The notes beneath the pieces were generated by a model. That model did no database searches. It saw only the letters and a list, made by a program, of their open reading frames with translations, and was not told the DNA's origin. DNA of 64,000 nt from Progne subis subis. Taxonomy: Eukaryota > Chordata > Aves > Passeriformes > Hirundinidae. Shown here one piece after another: positions 44,256-58,262 of this stretch (position 1 is its first letter; each line of letters begins with the position of its first letter). Both the position numbers and the translations under genes were made by a program. The DNA is taken from assembly GCA_022316685.1 (NCBI GenBank), contig JAKJHU010000765.1:58969-122968 (forward strand), in the 5' to 3' direction.

Positions 44256-44735
44256 CCCACTTTGGGTGATTTTAGCCAAAACTGGGGACAATTAGTGTGG
44301 ATTTTAGCAACCTTTGGATGAATTTAGGCCAATCTGGTGGGTTTTAGAGTGAACTTTACGTTCCTTTGGGTGATTTTAAGGCTAACCAGGTAGTTTCAGG
44401 GTGGATTTTACACCCTTTGGTGAGATGTAAGGGTGATTTGGGGGCATTTTTGCATGAGTTTTCAACCAGTTTGGGCAATTTTACACCTCTTTGGTTGGAT
44501 TTTAAACCCCTTTGGAAGATTTTAACCCTATTTGCTTGCTTAAGGCCAAATTACGGATTCAGGGTGGATTTTAGGCCCCTTTGTGTTATTTAAATATCTC
44601 TTGTGGGGATTGCAAGGCTCTTTGGGTGATTTGAAGCCAAACCTGACCGGGTTTAGCCTGGATTTTCAGCCTCTTTGGGCAATTTTAGGCCACTTAGTGT
44701 GATTCTAGACCAAACCAGGCCCTTTTAGGACCGTG
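44256..44735. repeat. GATTTTAGG array
   Basis: Mirror of 24000-24690, about 200 bp shorter. Confidence 0.8.
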
Positions 44736-44739
44736 TGTG

Positions 44740-44995
44740 TCGCCTTGGACGCTCTTTTCTCCCCTCAGAATTCCTGCTCTGTCCCTCACCCCCCCCGCCA
44801 TTCCCCTCAGAGTTCCCGCCCTTTCCTTGACCCCGCCCCTTTCCCTCTCAGTTCCCGCCCTTTCCTTGACCCCGCCCCTTTCCCCTCACAGTTCCCGCCC
44901 TTTCCTTGACCCCGCCCCTTTCCCCTCACAGTTCCCGCCCTTTCCTTGACCCCGCCCTCACCGTTCGGGGTTCAGAACGGGGCAGGAGGAGATGG
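44740..44995. repeat. 40-bp GC-box VNTR, 4 copies (reverse)
   Basis: Units 'ccttgaccccgcccctttcc' on this strand; mirror of 23690-23995. Confidence 0.85.
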
Positions 44996-44999
44996 GGGG

Positions 45000-46195
45000 A
45001 GAAGAGTTGCCCCGAGCATAGTCCTAGGCACTCCCAGTATGATCCCAGTCTCTCCCAGCAGGGCCCCAGGCACTCCCACTTGCTCCCAGTGTCCCCAGCA
45101 TGGTCCCAGCTCCCCCAGCACATAGCCAGTCTCTCCCAGTTTGATCCCAGTTACCACCCGTATGGTCTGAGACATTCCCAGTGTATCCCAGTGTCCCTGG
45201 ACATTCCCATAGTCATTCCCAGGCACTCCGAGTTTCCCCTGTAAGTTTCCATTTCCCACAGAACCATCCCAGTTTTTCCCAGTTACTCACCGTTTCCTCC
45301 AGCATGACTCCAGTTTCTGGCAGTTGCCCAAAGTATAGTCCCAGTTGCTCCCAGTATGATCGCAGTTGTGATCTCAGTCTCCTCAGGGTGCTTCCAGTAC
45401 TTTCCAGTTCATCTCAGTCCCCATTTTCCTGCAAACATATGCCCAGTAGCTCCCAGTAACCCCAGTCAGGATCCATTCACAGCCACTGTAATCCCAGTGG
45501 CTTGCAGTATGATCCCTTGTACCCAGTCACCCCCAGTATGACCCCAGTCATTCCCAGATACTCCCAGCATTATTCCAGTCCTGCCCAGGGTGATTCCCTG
45601 TCACTCCCAGTGTGGGCCCCGTTGCTCCCAGTCACTCCCAGTATGGTTCTAGTCATGGCCAGCACCTTTCCAGTCACTCCCAGTCTGATTCCAATGTGAT
45701 CCCGTTTCCTCTAAAATACTCCCAGCATTATTCCAGTCATTCCCAGTATGATGCCACTCAGTTCCAGCAGGATCCCAGTATTACCCTGGCCTTTGATTTT
45801 AGGCCACTTTGGATGATTTTAACTGCATTTGGCTCATTTTAGGCTAAACCAGGTGGATTTTAAGGCCCTTTGTATCATTTGAGGCCACTTTGCGGGGATT
45901 GAGGCCTCTTTGGGTGATTTCAGACCAAATGTGATTTGGTTTAGGGTGGATTTTCAGCACCTTTTGACATGGGCTCAGCTGCTCCCATTCTCATCCAGTG
46001 TGGTTCCAGTTGCTCCTGCTTACACTCACATGGTTTCAGTCTCTCCCAGTATATCCCAGTCCTCTCAGCACGTTCCCAGTCACTGCCAGTTGCCCGCAGT
46101 TGCTCCCAGTCACTCTCAGTGCAGTCCCAGTTGCTGCCAGTATGATCCAGTCTGATCCCAGTGTCCCCCAGCATGGTCCCGTTTGTTCCAAACAA
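45000..46195. repeat. CCCAGT minisatellite with a TTTTAGG insert
   Basis: Mirror of 22451-23670, with the same internal split (45795-45965). Confidence 0.8.
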
Positions 46196-46690
46196 GATTT
46201 TAGACCCGTTTGGGTGATTTTTGCCCAACTGGGCAGGATTAGTGTGGATTTTAGGAACCTTTGGCATATTTTAGGCAAAATCTGTTGGGGTTTTGTCTCA
46301 TTTGGGTGATTTTAGGATAAGCTGGGCAGTTTTAGTGTGCAATTTTAGATACATTTGGAGGATTTTTGGCCCATTTGCATGACTTTTAGGTATGTTTAGG
46401 TGTTTGTAGGCCAAATGTGGTGAGTTTTTAGGGTGGACTTTAGGTCCCTTTGGGTGATTTCAAGGCAATTCAGGTACTTTTGGGGTGGATTTTAGGCCAT
46501 TTCGGAGATTTAAGGGGGATTTTAGGCCATTTTATGAGGGTTTTAAACCAGTTTGGGCAGTCTTAGGCCCCTTTGGTTTGATTTTAGGCCGCTCTGGATG
46601 ATTTTAACTGCATTTGGCTGATTTTAGGCCAAACCATGTGGACTTAAGGGGACTTTAGAGCCCTTTGTGTTATTTTTGAAATAAACAGGC
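46196..46690. repeat. GATTTTAGG array
   Basis: Mirror of 21991-22450. Confidence 0.8.
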
Positions 46691-47300
46691 AAGGCCATCT
46701 GCTCCTTTTTTAATGCCTTTATTAGGCTCAGCTCCGGGCGGGGGTCCGACGGGTCGCGCACACAGCGCCGCTGCTGCTCCCAGGAGTGACGCGGAGGAGG
46801 AGATCTGCAGCTTTGTGCGCTGGTGCGCAGGCAGAGCCGGGGCTTCCGTCCTCGCGGGAGCACCAGGAGCCTGCTCTTGGTTTGAAGTCAGGGCTCCTCT
46901 TGGCAGCCAGCGTCTCTGCTGGATAGGGCGAGAGGTTCAAAAGGTCTAGGGAGATAACTATATTTGTTCCTCAGCCAGGAGTGTTCTTTAAATCCTTTGA
47001 TTCCGTGGTGGCTCGCCGTTTTAGGGGTTTCCTTTGCTGAGCTGTGCAAGATGTCCTCTCATTTGCATCCAAGCTCTGATGTCACTCCTCCTCCTCATGG
47101 ATCCGGGTGCCATTTCCTAGGAAGCAGCAGAGGCGACGCCCGACGAAAAGAGGGATTTTAACAACAGAATCATTTACAACAGGTAATTAGAGCTTTGAAA
47201 ACATTCAAGCCAAGAATGGCTCCACAAAAAAATAAAAACAACCTGTATGCATCACCGAAATACTTCACTACAGTATCAGCTTGTGTTGATCACATTTCAA
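46691..47300 (-). other. Unique CpG-containing block with AATAAA, right-arm copy
   Basis: Mirror of 21341-21990. The minus-strand poly(A) word differs ('gagcctaataaaggc', near 46711-46725) but is intact. Confidence 0.4.
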
Positions 47301-47765
47301 GAGCTGGGTTAAACGTGATGTAATTGTGCCACCAACCCACTTGAATCCACCCTTTCTTTAATAACTGCCATCCCCAGAGGGGTCCGCAGAGGGGGAGGTT
47401 GGATCGGGGGCGCTCTGGGGACTCGGGGTTCCAGATGGCAGCGCCCTCCTGGCCGGGATCCGGGAGAGCCGAGTCCATCCCTGCGGCTTTCCAGGATATT
47501 CCCACCCAGGACAGGTCCCCGGGGGAGCCTCGGTGGCCCCTGGGCCAGGGGAGGACTGGGGAGGATTTTCCACGCTGGCACCGGCATGGTGGGAGCTTGT
47601 CTCCAAGTGCCCAAGGGGGGTTGTGGCCAGCCAAGCAGAGATTTCCCGATGCTCTGCCTCTTTTCTTGGCCTGATCCGCGGGATCCGATGGCGTGTGCCC
47701 GTCCCTGGAGCTGTAGCCGGTGTTGGAATAAACGCTGAGGGCCGTGCGTGACGTGGCCACCCAGG
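47301..47765 (+). other. 3'-UTR-like block with AATAAA, right-arm copy
   Basis: Mirror of 20880-21340. 'ggaataaacgctgaggg' is on the plus strand near 47726. A one-base difference near 47600 shifts the open frame relative to the left copy. Confidence 0.4.
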
Positions 47766-48535
47766 TCCTTGTCACTCAGGCCATTCCCTGCACAGACGGA
47801 TTCCCTGGAGTTGGGGGCTGTGTCCTGGTGTCATGGAATTCCCCAGCATGAGAATCCGGGAATGGTTTGGGTTGGAAGGGACATTAAAGCCCAGGCAGTG
47901 CCAGCCCTGCCGTGGCAGGGACACCTGCCACTGTCCCGGGGTGCTCCAAGCCCCGTCCAGCCGTGTCCAAAGGCAGCAGCCAGGCAGAAATGCGCTCGCC
48001 TGGCTGGGGCTGTGAGCTCCTCTGACACCAGCATGACGACAGATGCCATAGAATTCCATAGAATTCCATGTTTCCAAGGGAAAATGCCCCAGAGAGCCCC
48101 AGAATGCTGGAGGATTCGCTCTCCAGGGCGGGAGGCCTGCTGAAATGCTGAGGAGCCCCCAGCTGCCCACTTTCCTGACTTTGAGCCCCTTCCCAAGCTC
48201 CTGTCCCTGTCCTCAGTGAATTCTCCAGCCAGGAGGCGATTGCCCTGCTCCACAGCAGCTATCCTGACAGGAATGCTGAGGGAGCTGCCTGGACACCCCT
48301 GGGATGGGGCTGGGACCCCCAGAGACCCCAGCCCAGCATAATTGAGCCGCCCTAGATGCACCTGTAACCAGTGACAAAGGCTGAAATTCCCCCAAAGCAT
48401 CACAGAGTTGCTGGAACCCTTTTCCCATGGCTGATTTCCTGCCGGTTTTCATCCTTTTTTGTTTGCACCTGCACGGCTCTGCCAGCCCTCGCCTTGCCAA
48501 AGAAATGCGATTCTCAAAAATGATAACTGAGAGTG
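47766..48535. other. Unique sequence with CR1 3' end, right-arm copy
   Basis: Mirror of 20101-20870. The CR1 3' motif is on the minus strand at 47840-47905 ('gaatggtttgggttggaagg'). Confidence 0.6.
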
Positions 48536-49187
48536 ACCAGGACCGAGTTAAAAAATAAAAGAAACAGGGCGAGATGGTTTATTTGGTGTCAATGATGTCA
48601 CCTGCACAGCTCCCGCCATGGGCACCATGCGGGTGGGTGAGAGGCTGGACATGAGGCCAAAGGTGCCCTGGGCTGAGCCCCAGCGTGGGCAGCGGCTGCG
48701 GGGGGATTCTGCCCCTGGGCCCCGCTCAGGTGAGAGCCCAGCTGCAGGATGGGAGCTGCTGGGGCGAGCCCAGAGGAACTGGAGCCCCTCTGGAGCCCGG
48801 CTGGGAGAGCTGGGAATGTTCCCCTGGAGAAGGGAAGGCATGCAGGGAGAGCTCAGAGCCCCTTGCAGGGCGTGAAGGGGCTCCAGGAGAGCTGGAGAGG
48901 GACTGGGACACCTGGAGCTGCTCCCAAAATCCCGGGGTGACCCCGGGCCCGAGCCCCGCCCCTTTTAGAACCCCTCCGCCTCCCGCCCAATCAGATCGCT
49001 CGGTGGTGTTTCTGGGTCACGCCCCTGTCTGTTGGTTGGCACCGTGGAACGCCGCTTGCTCCGCCCCTCAGGCTGTTCCTGGACGCCCATTGGCTGTCGT
49101 CAAGGGAGGCGGGGCTTACACAAGGTTTGGAAAGCGGCGGCGGCGGCACCGGCGGAACGGAGCGGGCGGAACCGCGTTCAGCTCCTC
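48536..49187 (-). promoter_or_regulatory. CpG promoter Q and transcript-like unit, unit III
   Basis: Mirror of 19483-20100, with CCAAT sites (near 48990 and 49090), GC boxes and a minus-strand AATAAA near 48577. Confidence 0.45.
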
Positions 49188-49256
49188 TCCTCTCCTCTCC
49201 TCTCCTCTCCTCTCCTCTCCCTCTCCCTCTCCCTCTCCTTCTCCCTCTCCCTCTCC
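49188..49256. repeat. (TCTCCC)n tract, unit III (contracted)
   Basis: About 70 bp of ctctcc/tctccc against 130-140 bp in units I and II. Confidence 0.9.
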
Positions 49257-50020
49257 CCACCGCTTCGCGCTTTCCTCCGCCAGCAACGAGGGGGTGCAGA
49301 GACCCCAGCAGAAACTCCGCTCCTCAGAGACCACCTCCAGCCCAGCACCCAGCTAAGCACGGATGGACACCATCAGGGCACCCCCATAAGGGAGGAGGAT
49401 GGACATGACCTGCCTCCCATTATCACCACAGAAAACCTTGATCCGAGCCAAGAGCAACAAGGAGCGCTGCGGAGACCCCAGCAGAAACTCCGCTCTGTGG
49501 AGATCACCTCCAGCCCACACTGAGGGAAGCAGGAACAGAAACAACCCAGCCCCCATCCATTGCGGACGAGGACCCAAATATCCCGGGGGGTCCCTGGGTT
49601 TGGGGTTTTTGGGGGTGGGATGTTTGGAGCTTGCAGGGTTCCAAAGCTGAACAGCACATTCTCCTGTTGGAGACATCAGGAGCTCCCCAGGATGTGTTTT
49701 TGGGGGGTCCCGGTGGCGGCAGAGCCCCGGTGGGGGCCGGGGGGATGCGGGTCCCCCCGCGGTGGGGGTTGGGCTTCCTGGGCCGGGCCCTCCGAGCTCT
49801 TGGACCAGCGTGGGGACACCGGGTTTGGGGAGCCCTGGGAAAGCCTCAGGTTCCCTAAGCAGGACCCTGGAGAAAAGGAGAGCCCCAGAAGTGCAAAGAG
49901 GGGACCCTGAGAGAGGGGGACCCCTGGGATTGCTGGGACCCCAGCAGGAGCTGCTGGGGCTGGAGGGGTGGGATGGCCGGGAAAGAGGTTTGGAGGTCTT
50001 GGTGCTGGAAGTGGCTGCTC
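49257..50020. other. Module R and ggatgggggctggg segment, unit III
   Basis: Mirror of 18591-19335. No conserved gene frame. Confidence 0.55.
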
Positions 50021-50690
50021 CTAGTTTGAGCCCAGTTATTCCCAGCAGGAGACCTGTTACTTCCCCTCACTCCCTACCTGATCCCTGTTGCTCCCAGTAT
50101 GAGCCCAGTCACTCCCAGTCATTCCCAATTATGATGCCATTTGCCCCAAATACAGTCCCAGTTACTCCCAGTTTGTCAATCTTTTCTCCAGTGTGTTCCC
50201 AGTTCTTCCAGTTGCCCCTAGCATAGTCCTAGGCACTCCCAGTATGATCCCAGTCTCTCCCAGCAGGGCCCAGGCACTCCCACTTGCTCCCAGTGTCCCC
50301 AGCATGGTCCCAGTTCCCCCCAGCACATAGCCAGTCTCTCCCAGTTTGGTCCCCAGTCACCACCCCTATGGTCTCAGACACTCCCAGTATATCCCAGGAC
50401 TAAAACCGGCACCAGCACCGAGACTGGCACCGCGTCTGGACCGAGATTGAGACTGGGACCAGAACCGCTCCGGGATCGAGCTCGGCACCGGGACTGGAAT
50501 CAGCACCAGGAGCGCTCCGGGACTGACACCGAGGTCAGAACCGGGACCAGGATCAGACCCAGAATTGCTCCAGGATTGGCTCCAGGACTGCTGTGTTCGT
50601 TCTACAGCAGCGGAATGGAACATTTGGCCGTGCCCCCGGGTGGGGGCTGGGAGGGATCCCTGGGCAGGGCAGGAACGCCTCAGTTCACAT
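50021..50690. repeat. CCCAGT then hexamer arrays, unit III
   Basis: Mirror of 17916-18590. Confidence 0.8.
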
Positions 50691-51185
50691 CGTTACAGTG
50701 CAACCATCCTGGTCCATATGATCCCAGTTTGCATGGTCCCATTCTCTAGGGTTTCTGATCCAGATGGTCCCAGCCTGTGAAATCCCAGTCCATGGGATCC
50801 CAGTGCGTACAATCCCATCTGTAAAATCCCAGTCCAGGTGAACCCAACCCATACAATCCCAGTCTGTACAATCCCAGTCCATGTAATCCCAACCCATACA
50901 ATCCCAGTCTGTACAATCCCAGTCCATGTGAACCCAACCCATACAATCCAGTCTGTACAATCCCAGTCCATGTATCCCAACCCATACAATCCCAGTCTGT
51001 ACAATCCCAGTCCACGTGAGCCCAACCTGTACAATCCCAGTCTACAAGGTCCCAATCTGCATCATCTCACTCTGGATGTTCCTGATCCATTCGGTGGGAT
51101 GTCCCGGTCTGTGCAGGCCCAGTCTGTAGGATCCCAGTCCATGTGATCCCAGTCTGTGGGAGCCCGGTCTGTCTGCTCCTGCATG
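50691..51185 (-). repeat. 15-bp 'WD' minisatellite, unit III
   Basis: About 33 units. Two units have lost one base (near 50950 and 50973), so the five-residue frame is broken twice. This argues against selection on the peptide. Confidence 0.85.
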
Positions 51186-51481
51186 GCACATACTCCAAGA
51201 CTCTGGAATTCCAGTTCCCAGCAAGGAAAAGCTGTTCCAGCCCTTGAAGGCAAAGCTCTGAATAAGGAGGCAAAACCAGAGTGCAGCAAGATCCTACAGT
51301 GACGTTTCACTGCCAGTCTCCAGAACTTCATCCATGCTTGTTGTAGCTCCTGGATTGGGAATTAAATCAGGGCAGGGTCATTGGTGGAGCTGCCCTGGGT
51401 CGAGGGAGACACTGAGAGACAAACAGAGCAGGCAGAGAGAGGCACGAGAGAAAGGAGAACACAAACACTGAGAGGAATGAC
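51186..51481. other. Conserved flank between WD array and LTR, unit III
   Basis: Mirror of 17244-17535. Confidence 0.6.
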
Positions 51482-51957
51482 AAGATTTGTCTTTACAACA
51501 AGCCCTGGGTCTGCTGGTAGATCAAACTAGCACTGAGAGATGAGAGAAACAATGGGAAGGATTCTACTGATTGATGAATGGAAAAGAAGACACTTGCCTT
51601 TACAAACAAACTATAGGTTTCTAAATGAAATTGAATATTGAAAGATGAAAGCAACAATGGGGAAAACCCATAAATCCCATAAAAATTAAAAATTAGGGGG
51701 GTTATACATTAAAAGAGGAATCTTAGGCATTTTGGGAAGTCTGTACCTCTCAAGTACCTCAGCCAATGGGGAAAGAGAGAGGGAAATGCAGACAGGAAAT
51801 TATTAGGATAAAAACGGAGGCTGCGTCCTCCGAAAAACTGAGAGACCCCAGGGGAAATGCTCCATGGCCTCTCCCTTTATTTGAATAAAGTAAAAGGACT
51901 CCTCTGTCTCCTTTTTGGACATAAACCTCTGGTGTGCGTGGATTAATTTTCCTAACA
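51482..51957 (+). mobile_element. Solo LTR of the same ERV family, unit III
   Basis: About 476 bp, the plus strand now being LTR sense, ending TTTTCCTAACA. Flanks match those of the unit I solo LTR and the provirus, so it comes from the same insertion. Confidence 0.85.
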
Positions 51958-52495
51958 ACACATCAGCTGAGAAGGTGGCACACTGAAAACAGAACTGACA
52001 CTGACTGAAAAGGAATGGGAAGAAATCAATAACCTGAATGTTTGATTTACTATCAAATACCTTTCACTCACCCAGCCCCACACAATCCTAATCCCATTGC
52101 TCCAAATTTGGATCCCACATCTCCCAATCTCCTTCCAACCCCATCTCACCCTGGAAGCTGTGGAATCGAGTAAGTGTGGCATGGGATTGAGTTTTTCTGA
52201 GGTGGGAACAAGCCATTTGGGGTGGGATTGAACCCTGTCAGTTAAATGTGAGTTGTTCTCAGTGGGATTGGAGGGGTTTTGAGGTGACAGAGCAATTCTT
52301 CTTGGCTTCTGGAGTGCAAACAGAGGTGGAAGAGAAAAAAATTAAGGCCAAAATAAGGATAACCAGCCAGGTGTCTTCCTGACATGGATGACAGGCAATG
52401 TGGGTCACCGGGCTCTGCCCAACGTGGGACCTCCAGTGGGGGATGGAGTTGGAGCAGAGCACAAAGCTCTTCCTGCACTCAGGGCACTCACAGGG
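51958..52495 (-). other. ZNF copy 4 3' flank
   Basis: Mirror of 16227-16768. Confidence 0.6.
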
Positions 52496-52501
52496 CTTCC
52501 C

Positions 52502-53935
<1,434 letters not shown>

Positions 53936-53939
53936 CTGA

Positions 53940-55335
53940 CTGGGGGAGAACAAGGGATGAGCACGTTGAGTTTGAAGGTCTCTCTGCCCAAGTCCGTCTC
54001 TAGAAGTCACTGGGCATCTGGGGTCCATAAAAAACAGGCAATTGGGAGTGAGTGGATCTACACTGGGGCAACTGGGAGTGACTGGGAACATGATGAGAGG
54101 CACTGGGACTATTCCAGGGGAAACTGGGATAATACTGTGAGGAACTGGGAACAACTGGAACTTTGATGGGGGAAATTGGGATCATACTGGGATCACAGTG
54201 GGAACAGCTGGGTCCATGCTGGGAAGAACTGGGACCACACTGAGGGTGATGGGAATCATACTGGGAAAGACTGGGAGTGGCTGTGAGCAACTGGAATCAT
54301 GCTGAGAGCAACTTGGATGAAGTGGGGGTGACTGGGAGCATGCAAAGGGTGACTGGGACATACTGGGAGAGACAGGGATCACTGGAATCATACTGGAGGC
54401 TGCTGGGTCATGCTGGCATTGACAGGGAGCAACTGGGAATCACACTGGGAGCCACTGGCATTGCACTGGGAGTGACTGGAATTAGACTGCAAGTGACTGG
54501 AATAATACTGGGATCATACTGGGAGTGAGTGGAATAGTACTGGCAGAGACGGGGATCATACTGGAGTCAGACTGGAGAGACTGGAAAGGTGCTGGCCATG
54601 ATTGGAACCATACTGGGGGTGACTGGGTGCAATGGATCATACTGGGAGTGACTGAGATTTTAGCCTGACTCACTGGGATCATACTGGATGTGACTTGAAC
54701 CATACTGGGAGTGACTACGGTGCCACTGGGATCGTCCTGGGAGCCACTGGGATTACAGTGGCTGTGACTGGATCCTCACTGGGGTTACTGGGAGCTGCTG
54801 GGCCCATGATAGCAGGAAATGTGAACACACTGGGAGCAACTGGGATCAACCGGAATGTGCTGGAACCATGCTGAGGGGACTGAGATCACAACTGGGATCA
54901 TACTAGGAGTGACTGGGAGTAACTGGGAAAGAATGGCATCATCCTCAGGTAACTAGAGCCTTACTGGGGCAACTGGGAGTGACTGGGAATGACTATGAGC
55001 ATGCTGAGGGCAAGTGGGATATACTGGGAGTGTCTGGAACCATACTGGGGGGACTGGAACAACACTGGGAACAGAAGGGATCATGCTGGGAATGACTGGG
55101 ACCACGCTACAGGAAACTGGGAGTGACTGGATCTACACTGGGGGCAACTGGGCATGACTGGGACCATGCTGAGAGGGACTGGGACTATTCCAGGGGAAAC
55201 TGGGATCACACTGGGACCACAGTGGGAACACCTGCACCCATGCTGGGAGAACTGGGAATCACACTGAGGGTGATGGGAATCATATTGGATTGACTGGGAG
55301 TGGCTGTGAGCAACTGGAATCATGCTGAGTGTGGA
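53940..55335. repeat. CTGGGA minisatellite, unit III
   Basis: Mirror of 13331-14700. About 80 bp of non-repeat 5' flank of ZNF copy 4 is followed by about 1.3 kb of array. Confidence 0.8.
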
Positions 55336-55885
55336 GTCCCTGCAGCCCTTGCCATAATACCTAGGGCCTGGCCTTGGCAGGACACATCATAGAGTCACCT
55401 GCCCAGCCTGAGACAGAGAACTTCCCAATGGGGCTCTGGACACGATGCTTTGCTCAGTTTCTCCCCTCCCTGATTCCCCTGGCCCTTTGGGTTCTCCTTT
55501 CCTCTGTGTCTCCATTGGTTTGGGGTTCCCGGGCACTGGCCCCGTTTTCCCTAGAGGACACTGACCTTTTCCTGCCCCTTTGCTCTGCCCCCGTGCCTCA
55601 AGGTCTTGGGCTGCTGAAGCTCACACTTGAGCTGCAGACCGGCACACGTGCTCCCCTTTCCAATCTGGATTCCCCTTGGGCTTCTGGAAATAAACCTGGC
55701 TGGAACTGATCCAGGGCAAAGGGCCTTCTGGCCTCTCCTTGCTGAGCTGCCCACGTGGCGTGTGTGCATGTGTGAGCTTGACTGCTTCGCCTGAGGTTCC
55801 CCAAGCGGCCTTTCCACCGCAGAGGCTTATCGGCTCTGGGCTTCAGCTCCACTCCCAAAAACCACAACGCAACACGCTTTGGCCC
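55336..55885 (+). other. Conserved block with poly(A) signal, unit III
   Basis: Mirror of 12785-13330. On the plus strand 'ggaaataaacctgg' near 55688 gives an intact AATAAA. Confidence 0.45.
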
Positions 55886-56385
55886 AAAATTACCCAAATG
55901 GCCTAAAATCTCCAGCACCTGGACTGAGACCCACACCAAGGTCAGCACCAGAACCGGCACCAGCACCAAGACTCAGACCGACACCGAATCCGAGACCGGC
56001 ACCTGACAGCGGCGCTGCTCTGGGACGGGCACCGAGACCAAGACTGGGACCAGAACCGACACCAGAACTGAGAGCGGCACCGCTGCAGGACCGGGACCAG
56101 GACCGGAACCAGTACAACCGCAACTGAGACCGGCGCCACAGAGGCACCGGAACCGGGACTGACACCAAGACCGTAACTGACACCACAACTGGCACCTGGC
56201 CACCAAGAACTGAGACCAAGACCGGCACCGGAACCAGCACCGAGACTGGCACCGCTCCGGACTGGGAACCCAGACTGAGACTGGCACTGGAGCACTCCGG
56301 GCCATGGACGGACACCGCTACCGGCACCGGGACCTGGACTGCGCTGAGATCAACACTGAGACCGGGACTGAAGCCAGCAAAGAAG
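55886..56385. repeat. Hexamer minisatellite, inner block, unit III
   Basis: Mirror of 12291-12775, with several single-base deletions. Confidence 0.8.
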
Positions 56386-57013
56386 GGCTCAAAAAGTCAA
56401 CCAAAAAACACCCCTCAAGCGACCAAAAAGTGGCAGAAAATGGCCCCAAATGATCAAAAACTGACAAGAAATGTACCCAAAATTACAAAAACGGCTCAAA
56501 ATGACACCAAATGGCCCAAAAGTCACCAAAAATCCCCTTTAAAATGTACCCAAAAATGAGACAAATTGCCCTAAATTACCCATGTGACAGAAAACACCAC
56601 AATATTGGCCAAAAATGGCCAAAAAGTGACCAAAAATTACTCTAAAAGTGACAGGAAATGCCCTAAATACTGCAGAATGGGGGAGAACCAGAAGGACACA
56701 GAATTCTAAAATTCAAATCGCCCAGAATTGCATCAAAAAATGAAAATAAAAAAAAAAAAATAGAAAAAAAACATCAAAAGTGCTAAGAAAAAAGCCTTGA
56801 AAATTCCTCCAAAAATGCCAGCAATATTCCCAAATTTCAAAAAATTCCCCAAACCCAAAAAAAACCACACAGAAAATGAAAAACAAAAAACAAACAAAGA
56901 ATCAAGCAAGCAAACCCTTAAACTGCCCAGAATTATTTAAAAATTCCCCCCCAAATCACCCCGACCTGCCCAGAATTCCCAAAATCCCTAAAAAATTCCA
57001 GAATTTCCTACAC
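56386..57013. repeat. A-rich degenerate repeats, unit III
   Basis: Mirror of the T-rich stretch 11600-12290. Includes A-runs near 56745-56770. Confidence 0.75.
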
Positions 57014-57095
57014 TTGCACTTGATGAAGGGCTGTAGCAGGCAAGACTTGCTGGCTGCTAGCGCTGCTGAATCACCAAGAACTTGAAGAGGGAAAT
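57014..57095 (-). pseudogene. RAB4-like P-loop exon 2, copy P5 (frameshifted)
   Basis: Minus-strand copy of the exon at 27263-27341. Extra bases near the F-L-F codons and in the loop break the frame and destroy the G-x4-G-K-S loop. The downstream L-L-Q-P-F-I-K part is recognisable. Acceptor tttttttccag is kept. Confidence 0.75.
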
Positions 57096-57952
57096 CTGGA
57101 AAAAAAATTCCCAGCATTTGGACCCAAATTGCCAAGATTTCCTACATTTGTAACTAAAATCCCCAATCTCTCATGTTTAGACATAAAATTTCCCCCGAAA
57201 TCCTCCCTAGAGATCTTAAAATTCCACACTTGGACCTGAAATTCCCCAAATTCCTGCATTTCCCCAAAATTCAAAAAATTCCCAATAAAAAACCCAAAAT
57301 CTCCCCATTTCGACCTCAAAATTTCCCCTACAGAGCCCAAAATTAAAAAAAAAAATTCCCTTGAAGGATCCCAGAATCTCCTTATACAGATACTGAGACC
57401 CCCCTCAGATCCCCCTGGACCCTTTATTGGCTCCCCCAAACCCCTACAGAGCCTCTAGAGCACCACAGAGACCCCACCAAATCCCCCCTAGAGACCCCCG
57501 ATCCCTCTAGAGACCCCCCAGATCCCCCACAGGGACAGCCAGGCCCCCGGACCTTCTATAGATCCCCCAGAGATCCCTATAGCTCCCTCAGACCCTCTCC
57601 GGAGACCCCTAGACCCCCCCAAATCCCTCAGAGGGACCCACAGATACCTCAGACCTCCCTGGAACCGCTAGAGGCTCCCCAGACCCCTATAGATCCCCAA
57701 TAGACCCCTCAAACCCACAAAGCCCTAGAGAGATCCACCAACCCCATTTAGGACCCCCCGAGCCCCTTTACGGACTCCGCAGGGACCCTCTAGAGACCCC
57801 CAGACCCCTAGAGAGCCCCTATAGCCCCCCATAAACCCCTTAGGGACCCCCCGACCGCCCCAAATCCCCTAGAGACCAGCCCAAATCCCCTAGAGAGACC
57901 CCAGGTCCACTGCAGACCCCTCAGGATCCCCGAGAGATCCCCATTGCCCCAC
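57096..57952. repeat. Intron 1 of RAB4-like fragment P5, AT-rich part and CTAG array
   Basis: AT-rich to about 57400, then the CTAG minisatellite. Mirror of 10689-11512. Confidence 0.75.
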
Positions 57953-58262
57953 CGTAGGTCTTCAGACACGCGGGAGCCCGTGACGGGGACCAGGAGCAAA
58001 GATGGCGGCACTCCGGGGAAGCAACTTCCGAGCAGTCCTGCGCATGCGCCGGAGACAACGCGCCAGCAGATAGGCGGGGCTCAATGGAGAAGAGAGCTGC
58101 GGCCAATGAAAGCGCAGGGAAGGAATGAAATGAGGCGGGCTCAGGGAAAGCGCAGGGCCCGGCAGGGGAAAGGGGCGGGGCCAAGGAAAGGGCGGGAAGG
58201 AGGAGGAGAGTGGAGCGTGGCCAAGGGGACGCGCCCTCCTGCAAGGGCTCGCTTTGCCCTGA
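57953..58262 (-). promoter_or_regulatory. CpG promoter and exon 1 of RAB4-like fragment, copy P5
   Basis: NRF1 palindrome (near 58042), CCAAT (near 58103), GC box (near 58175) and a full YY1-type word 'aaagatggcggc' (near 57999). One inserted base in the coding end (near 57962) changes E-T-Y to a shifted frame. Donor GTGGGG is intact. Confidence 0.65.
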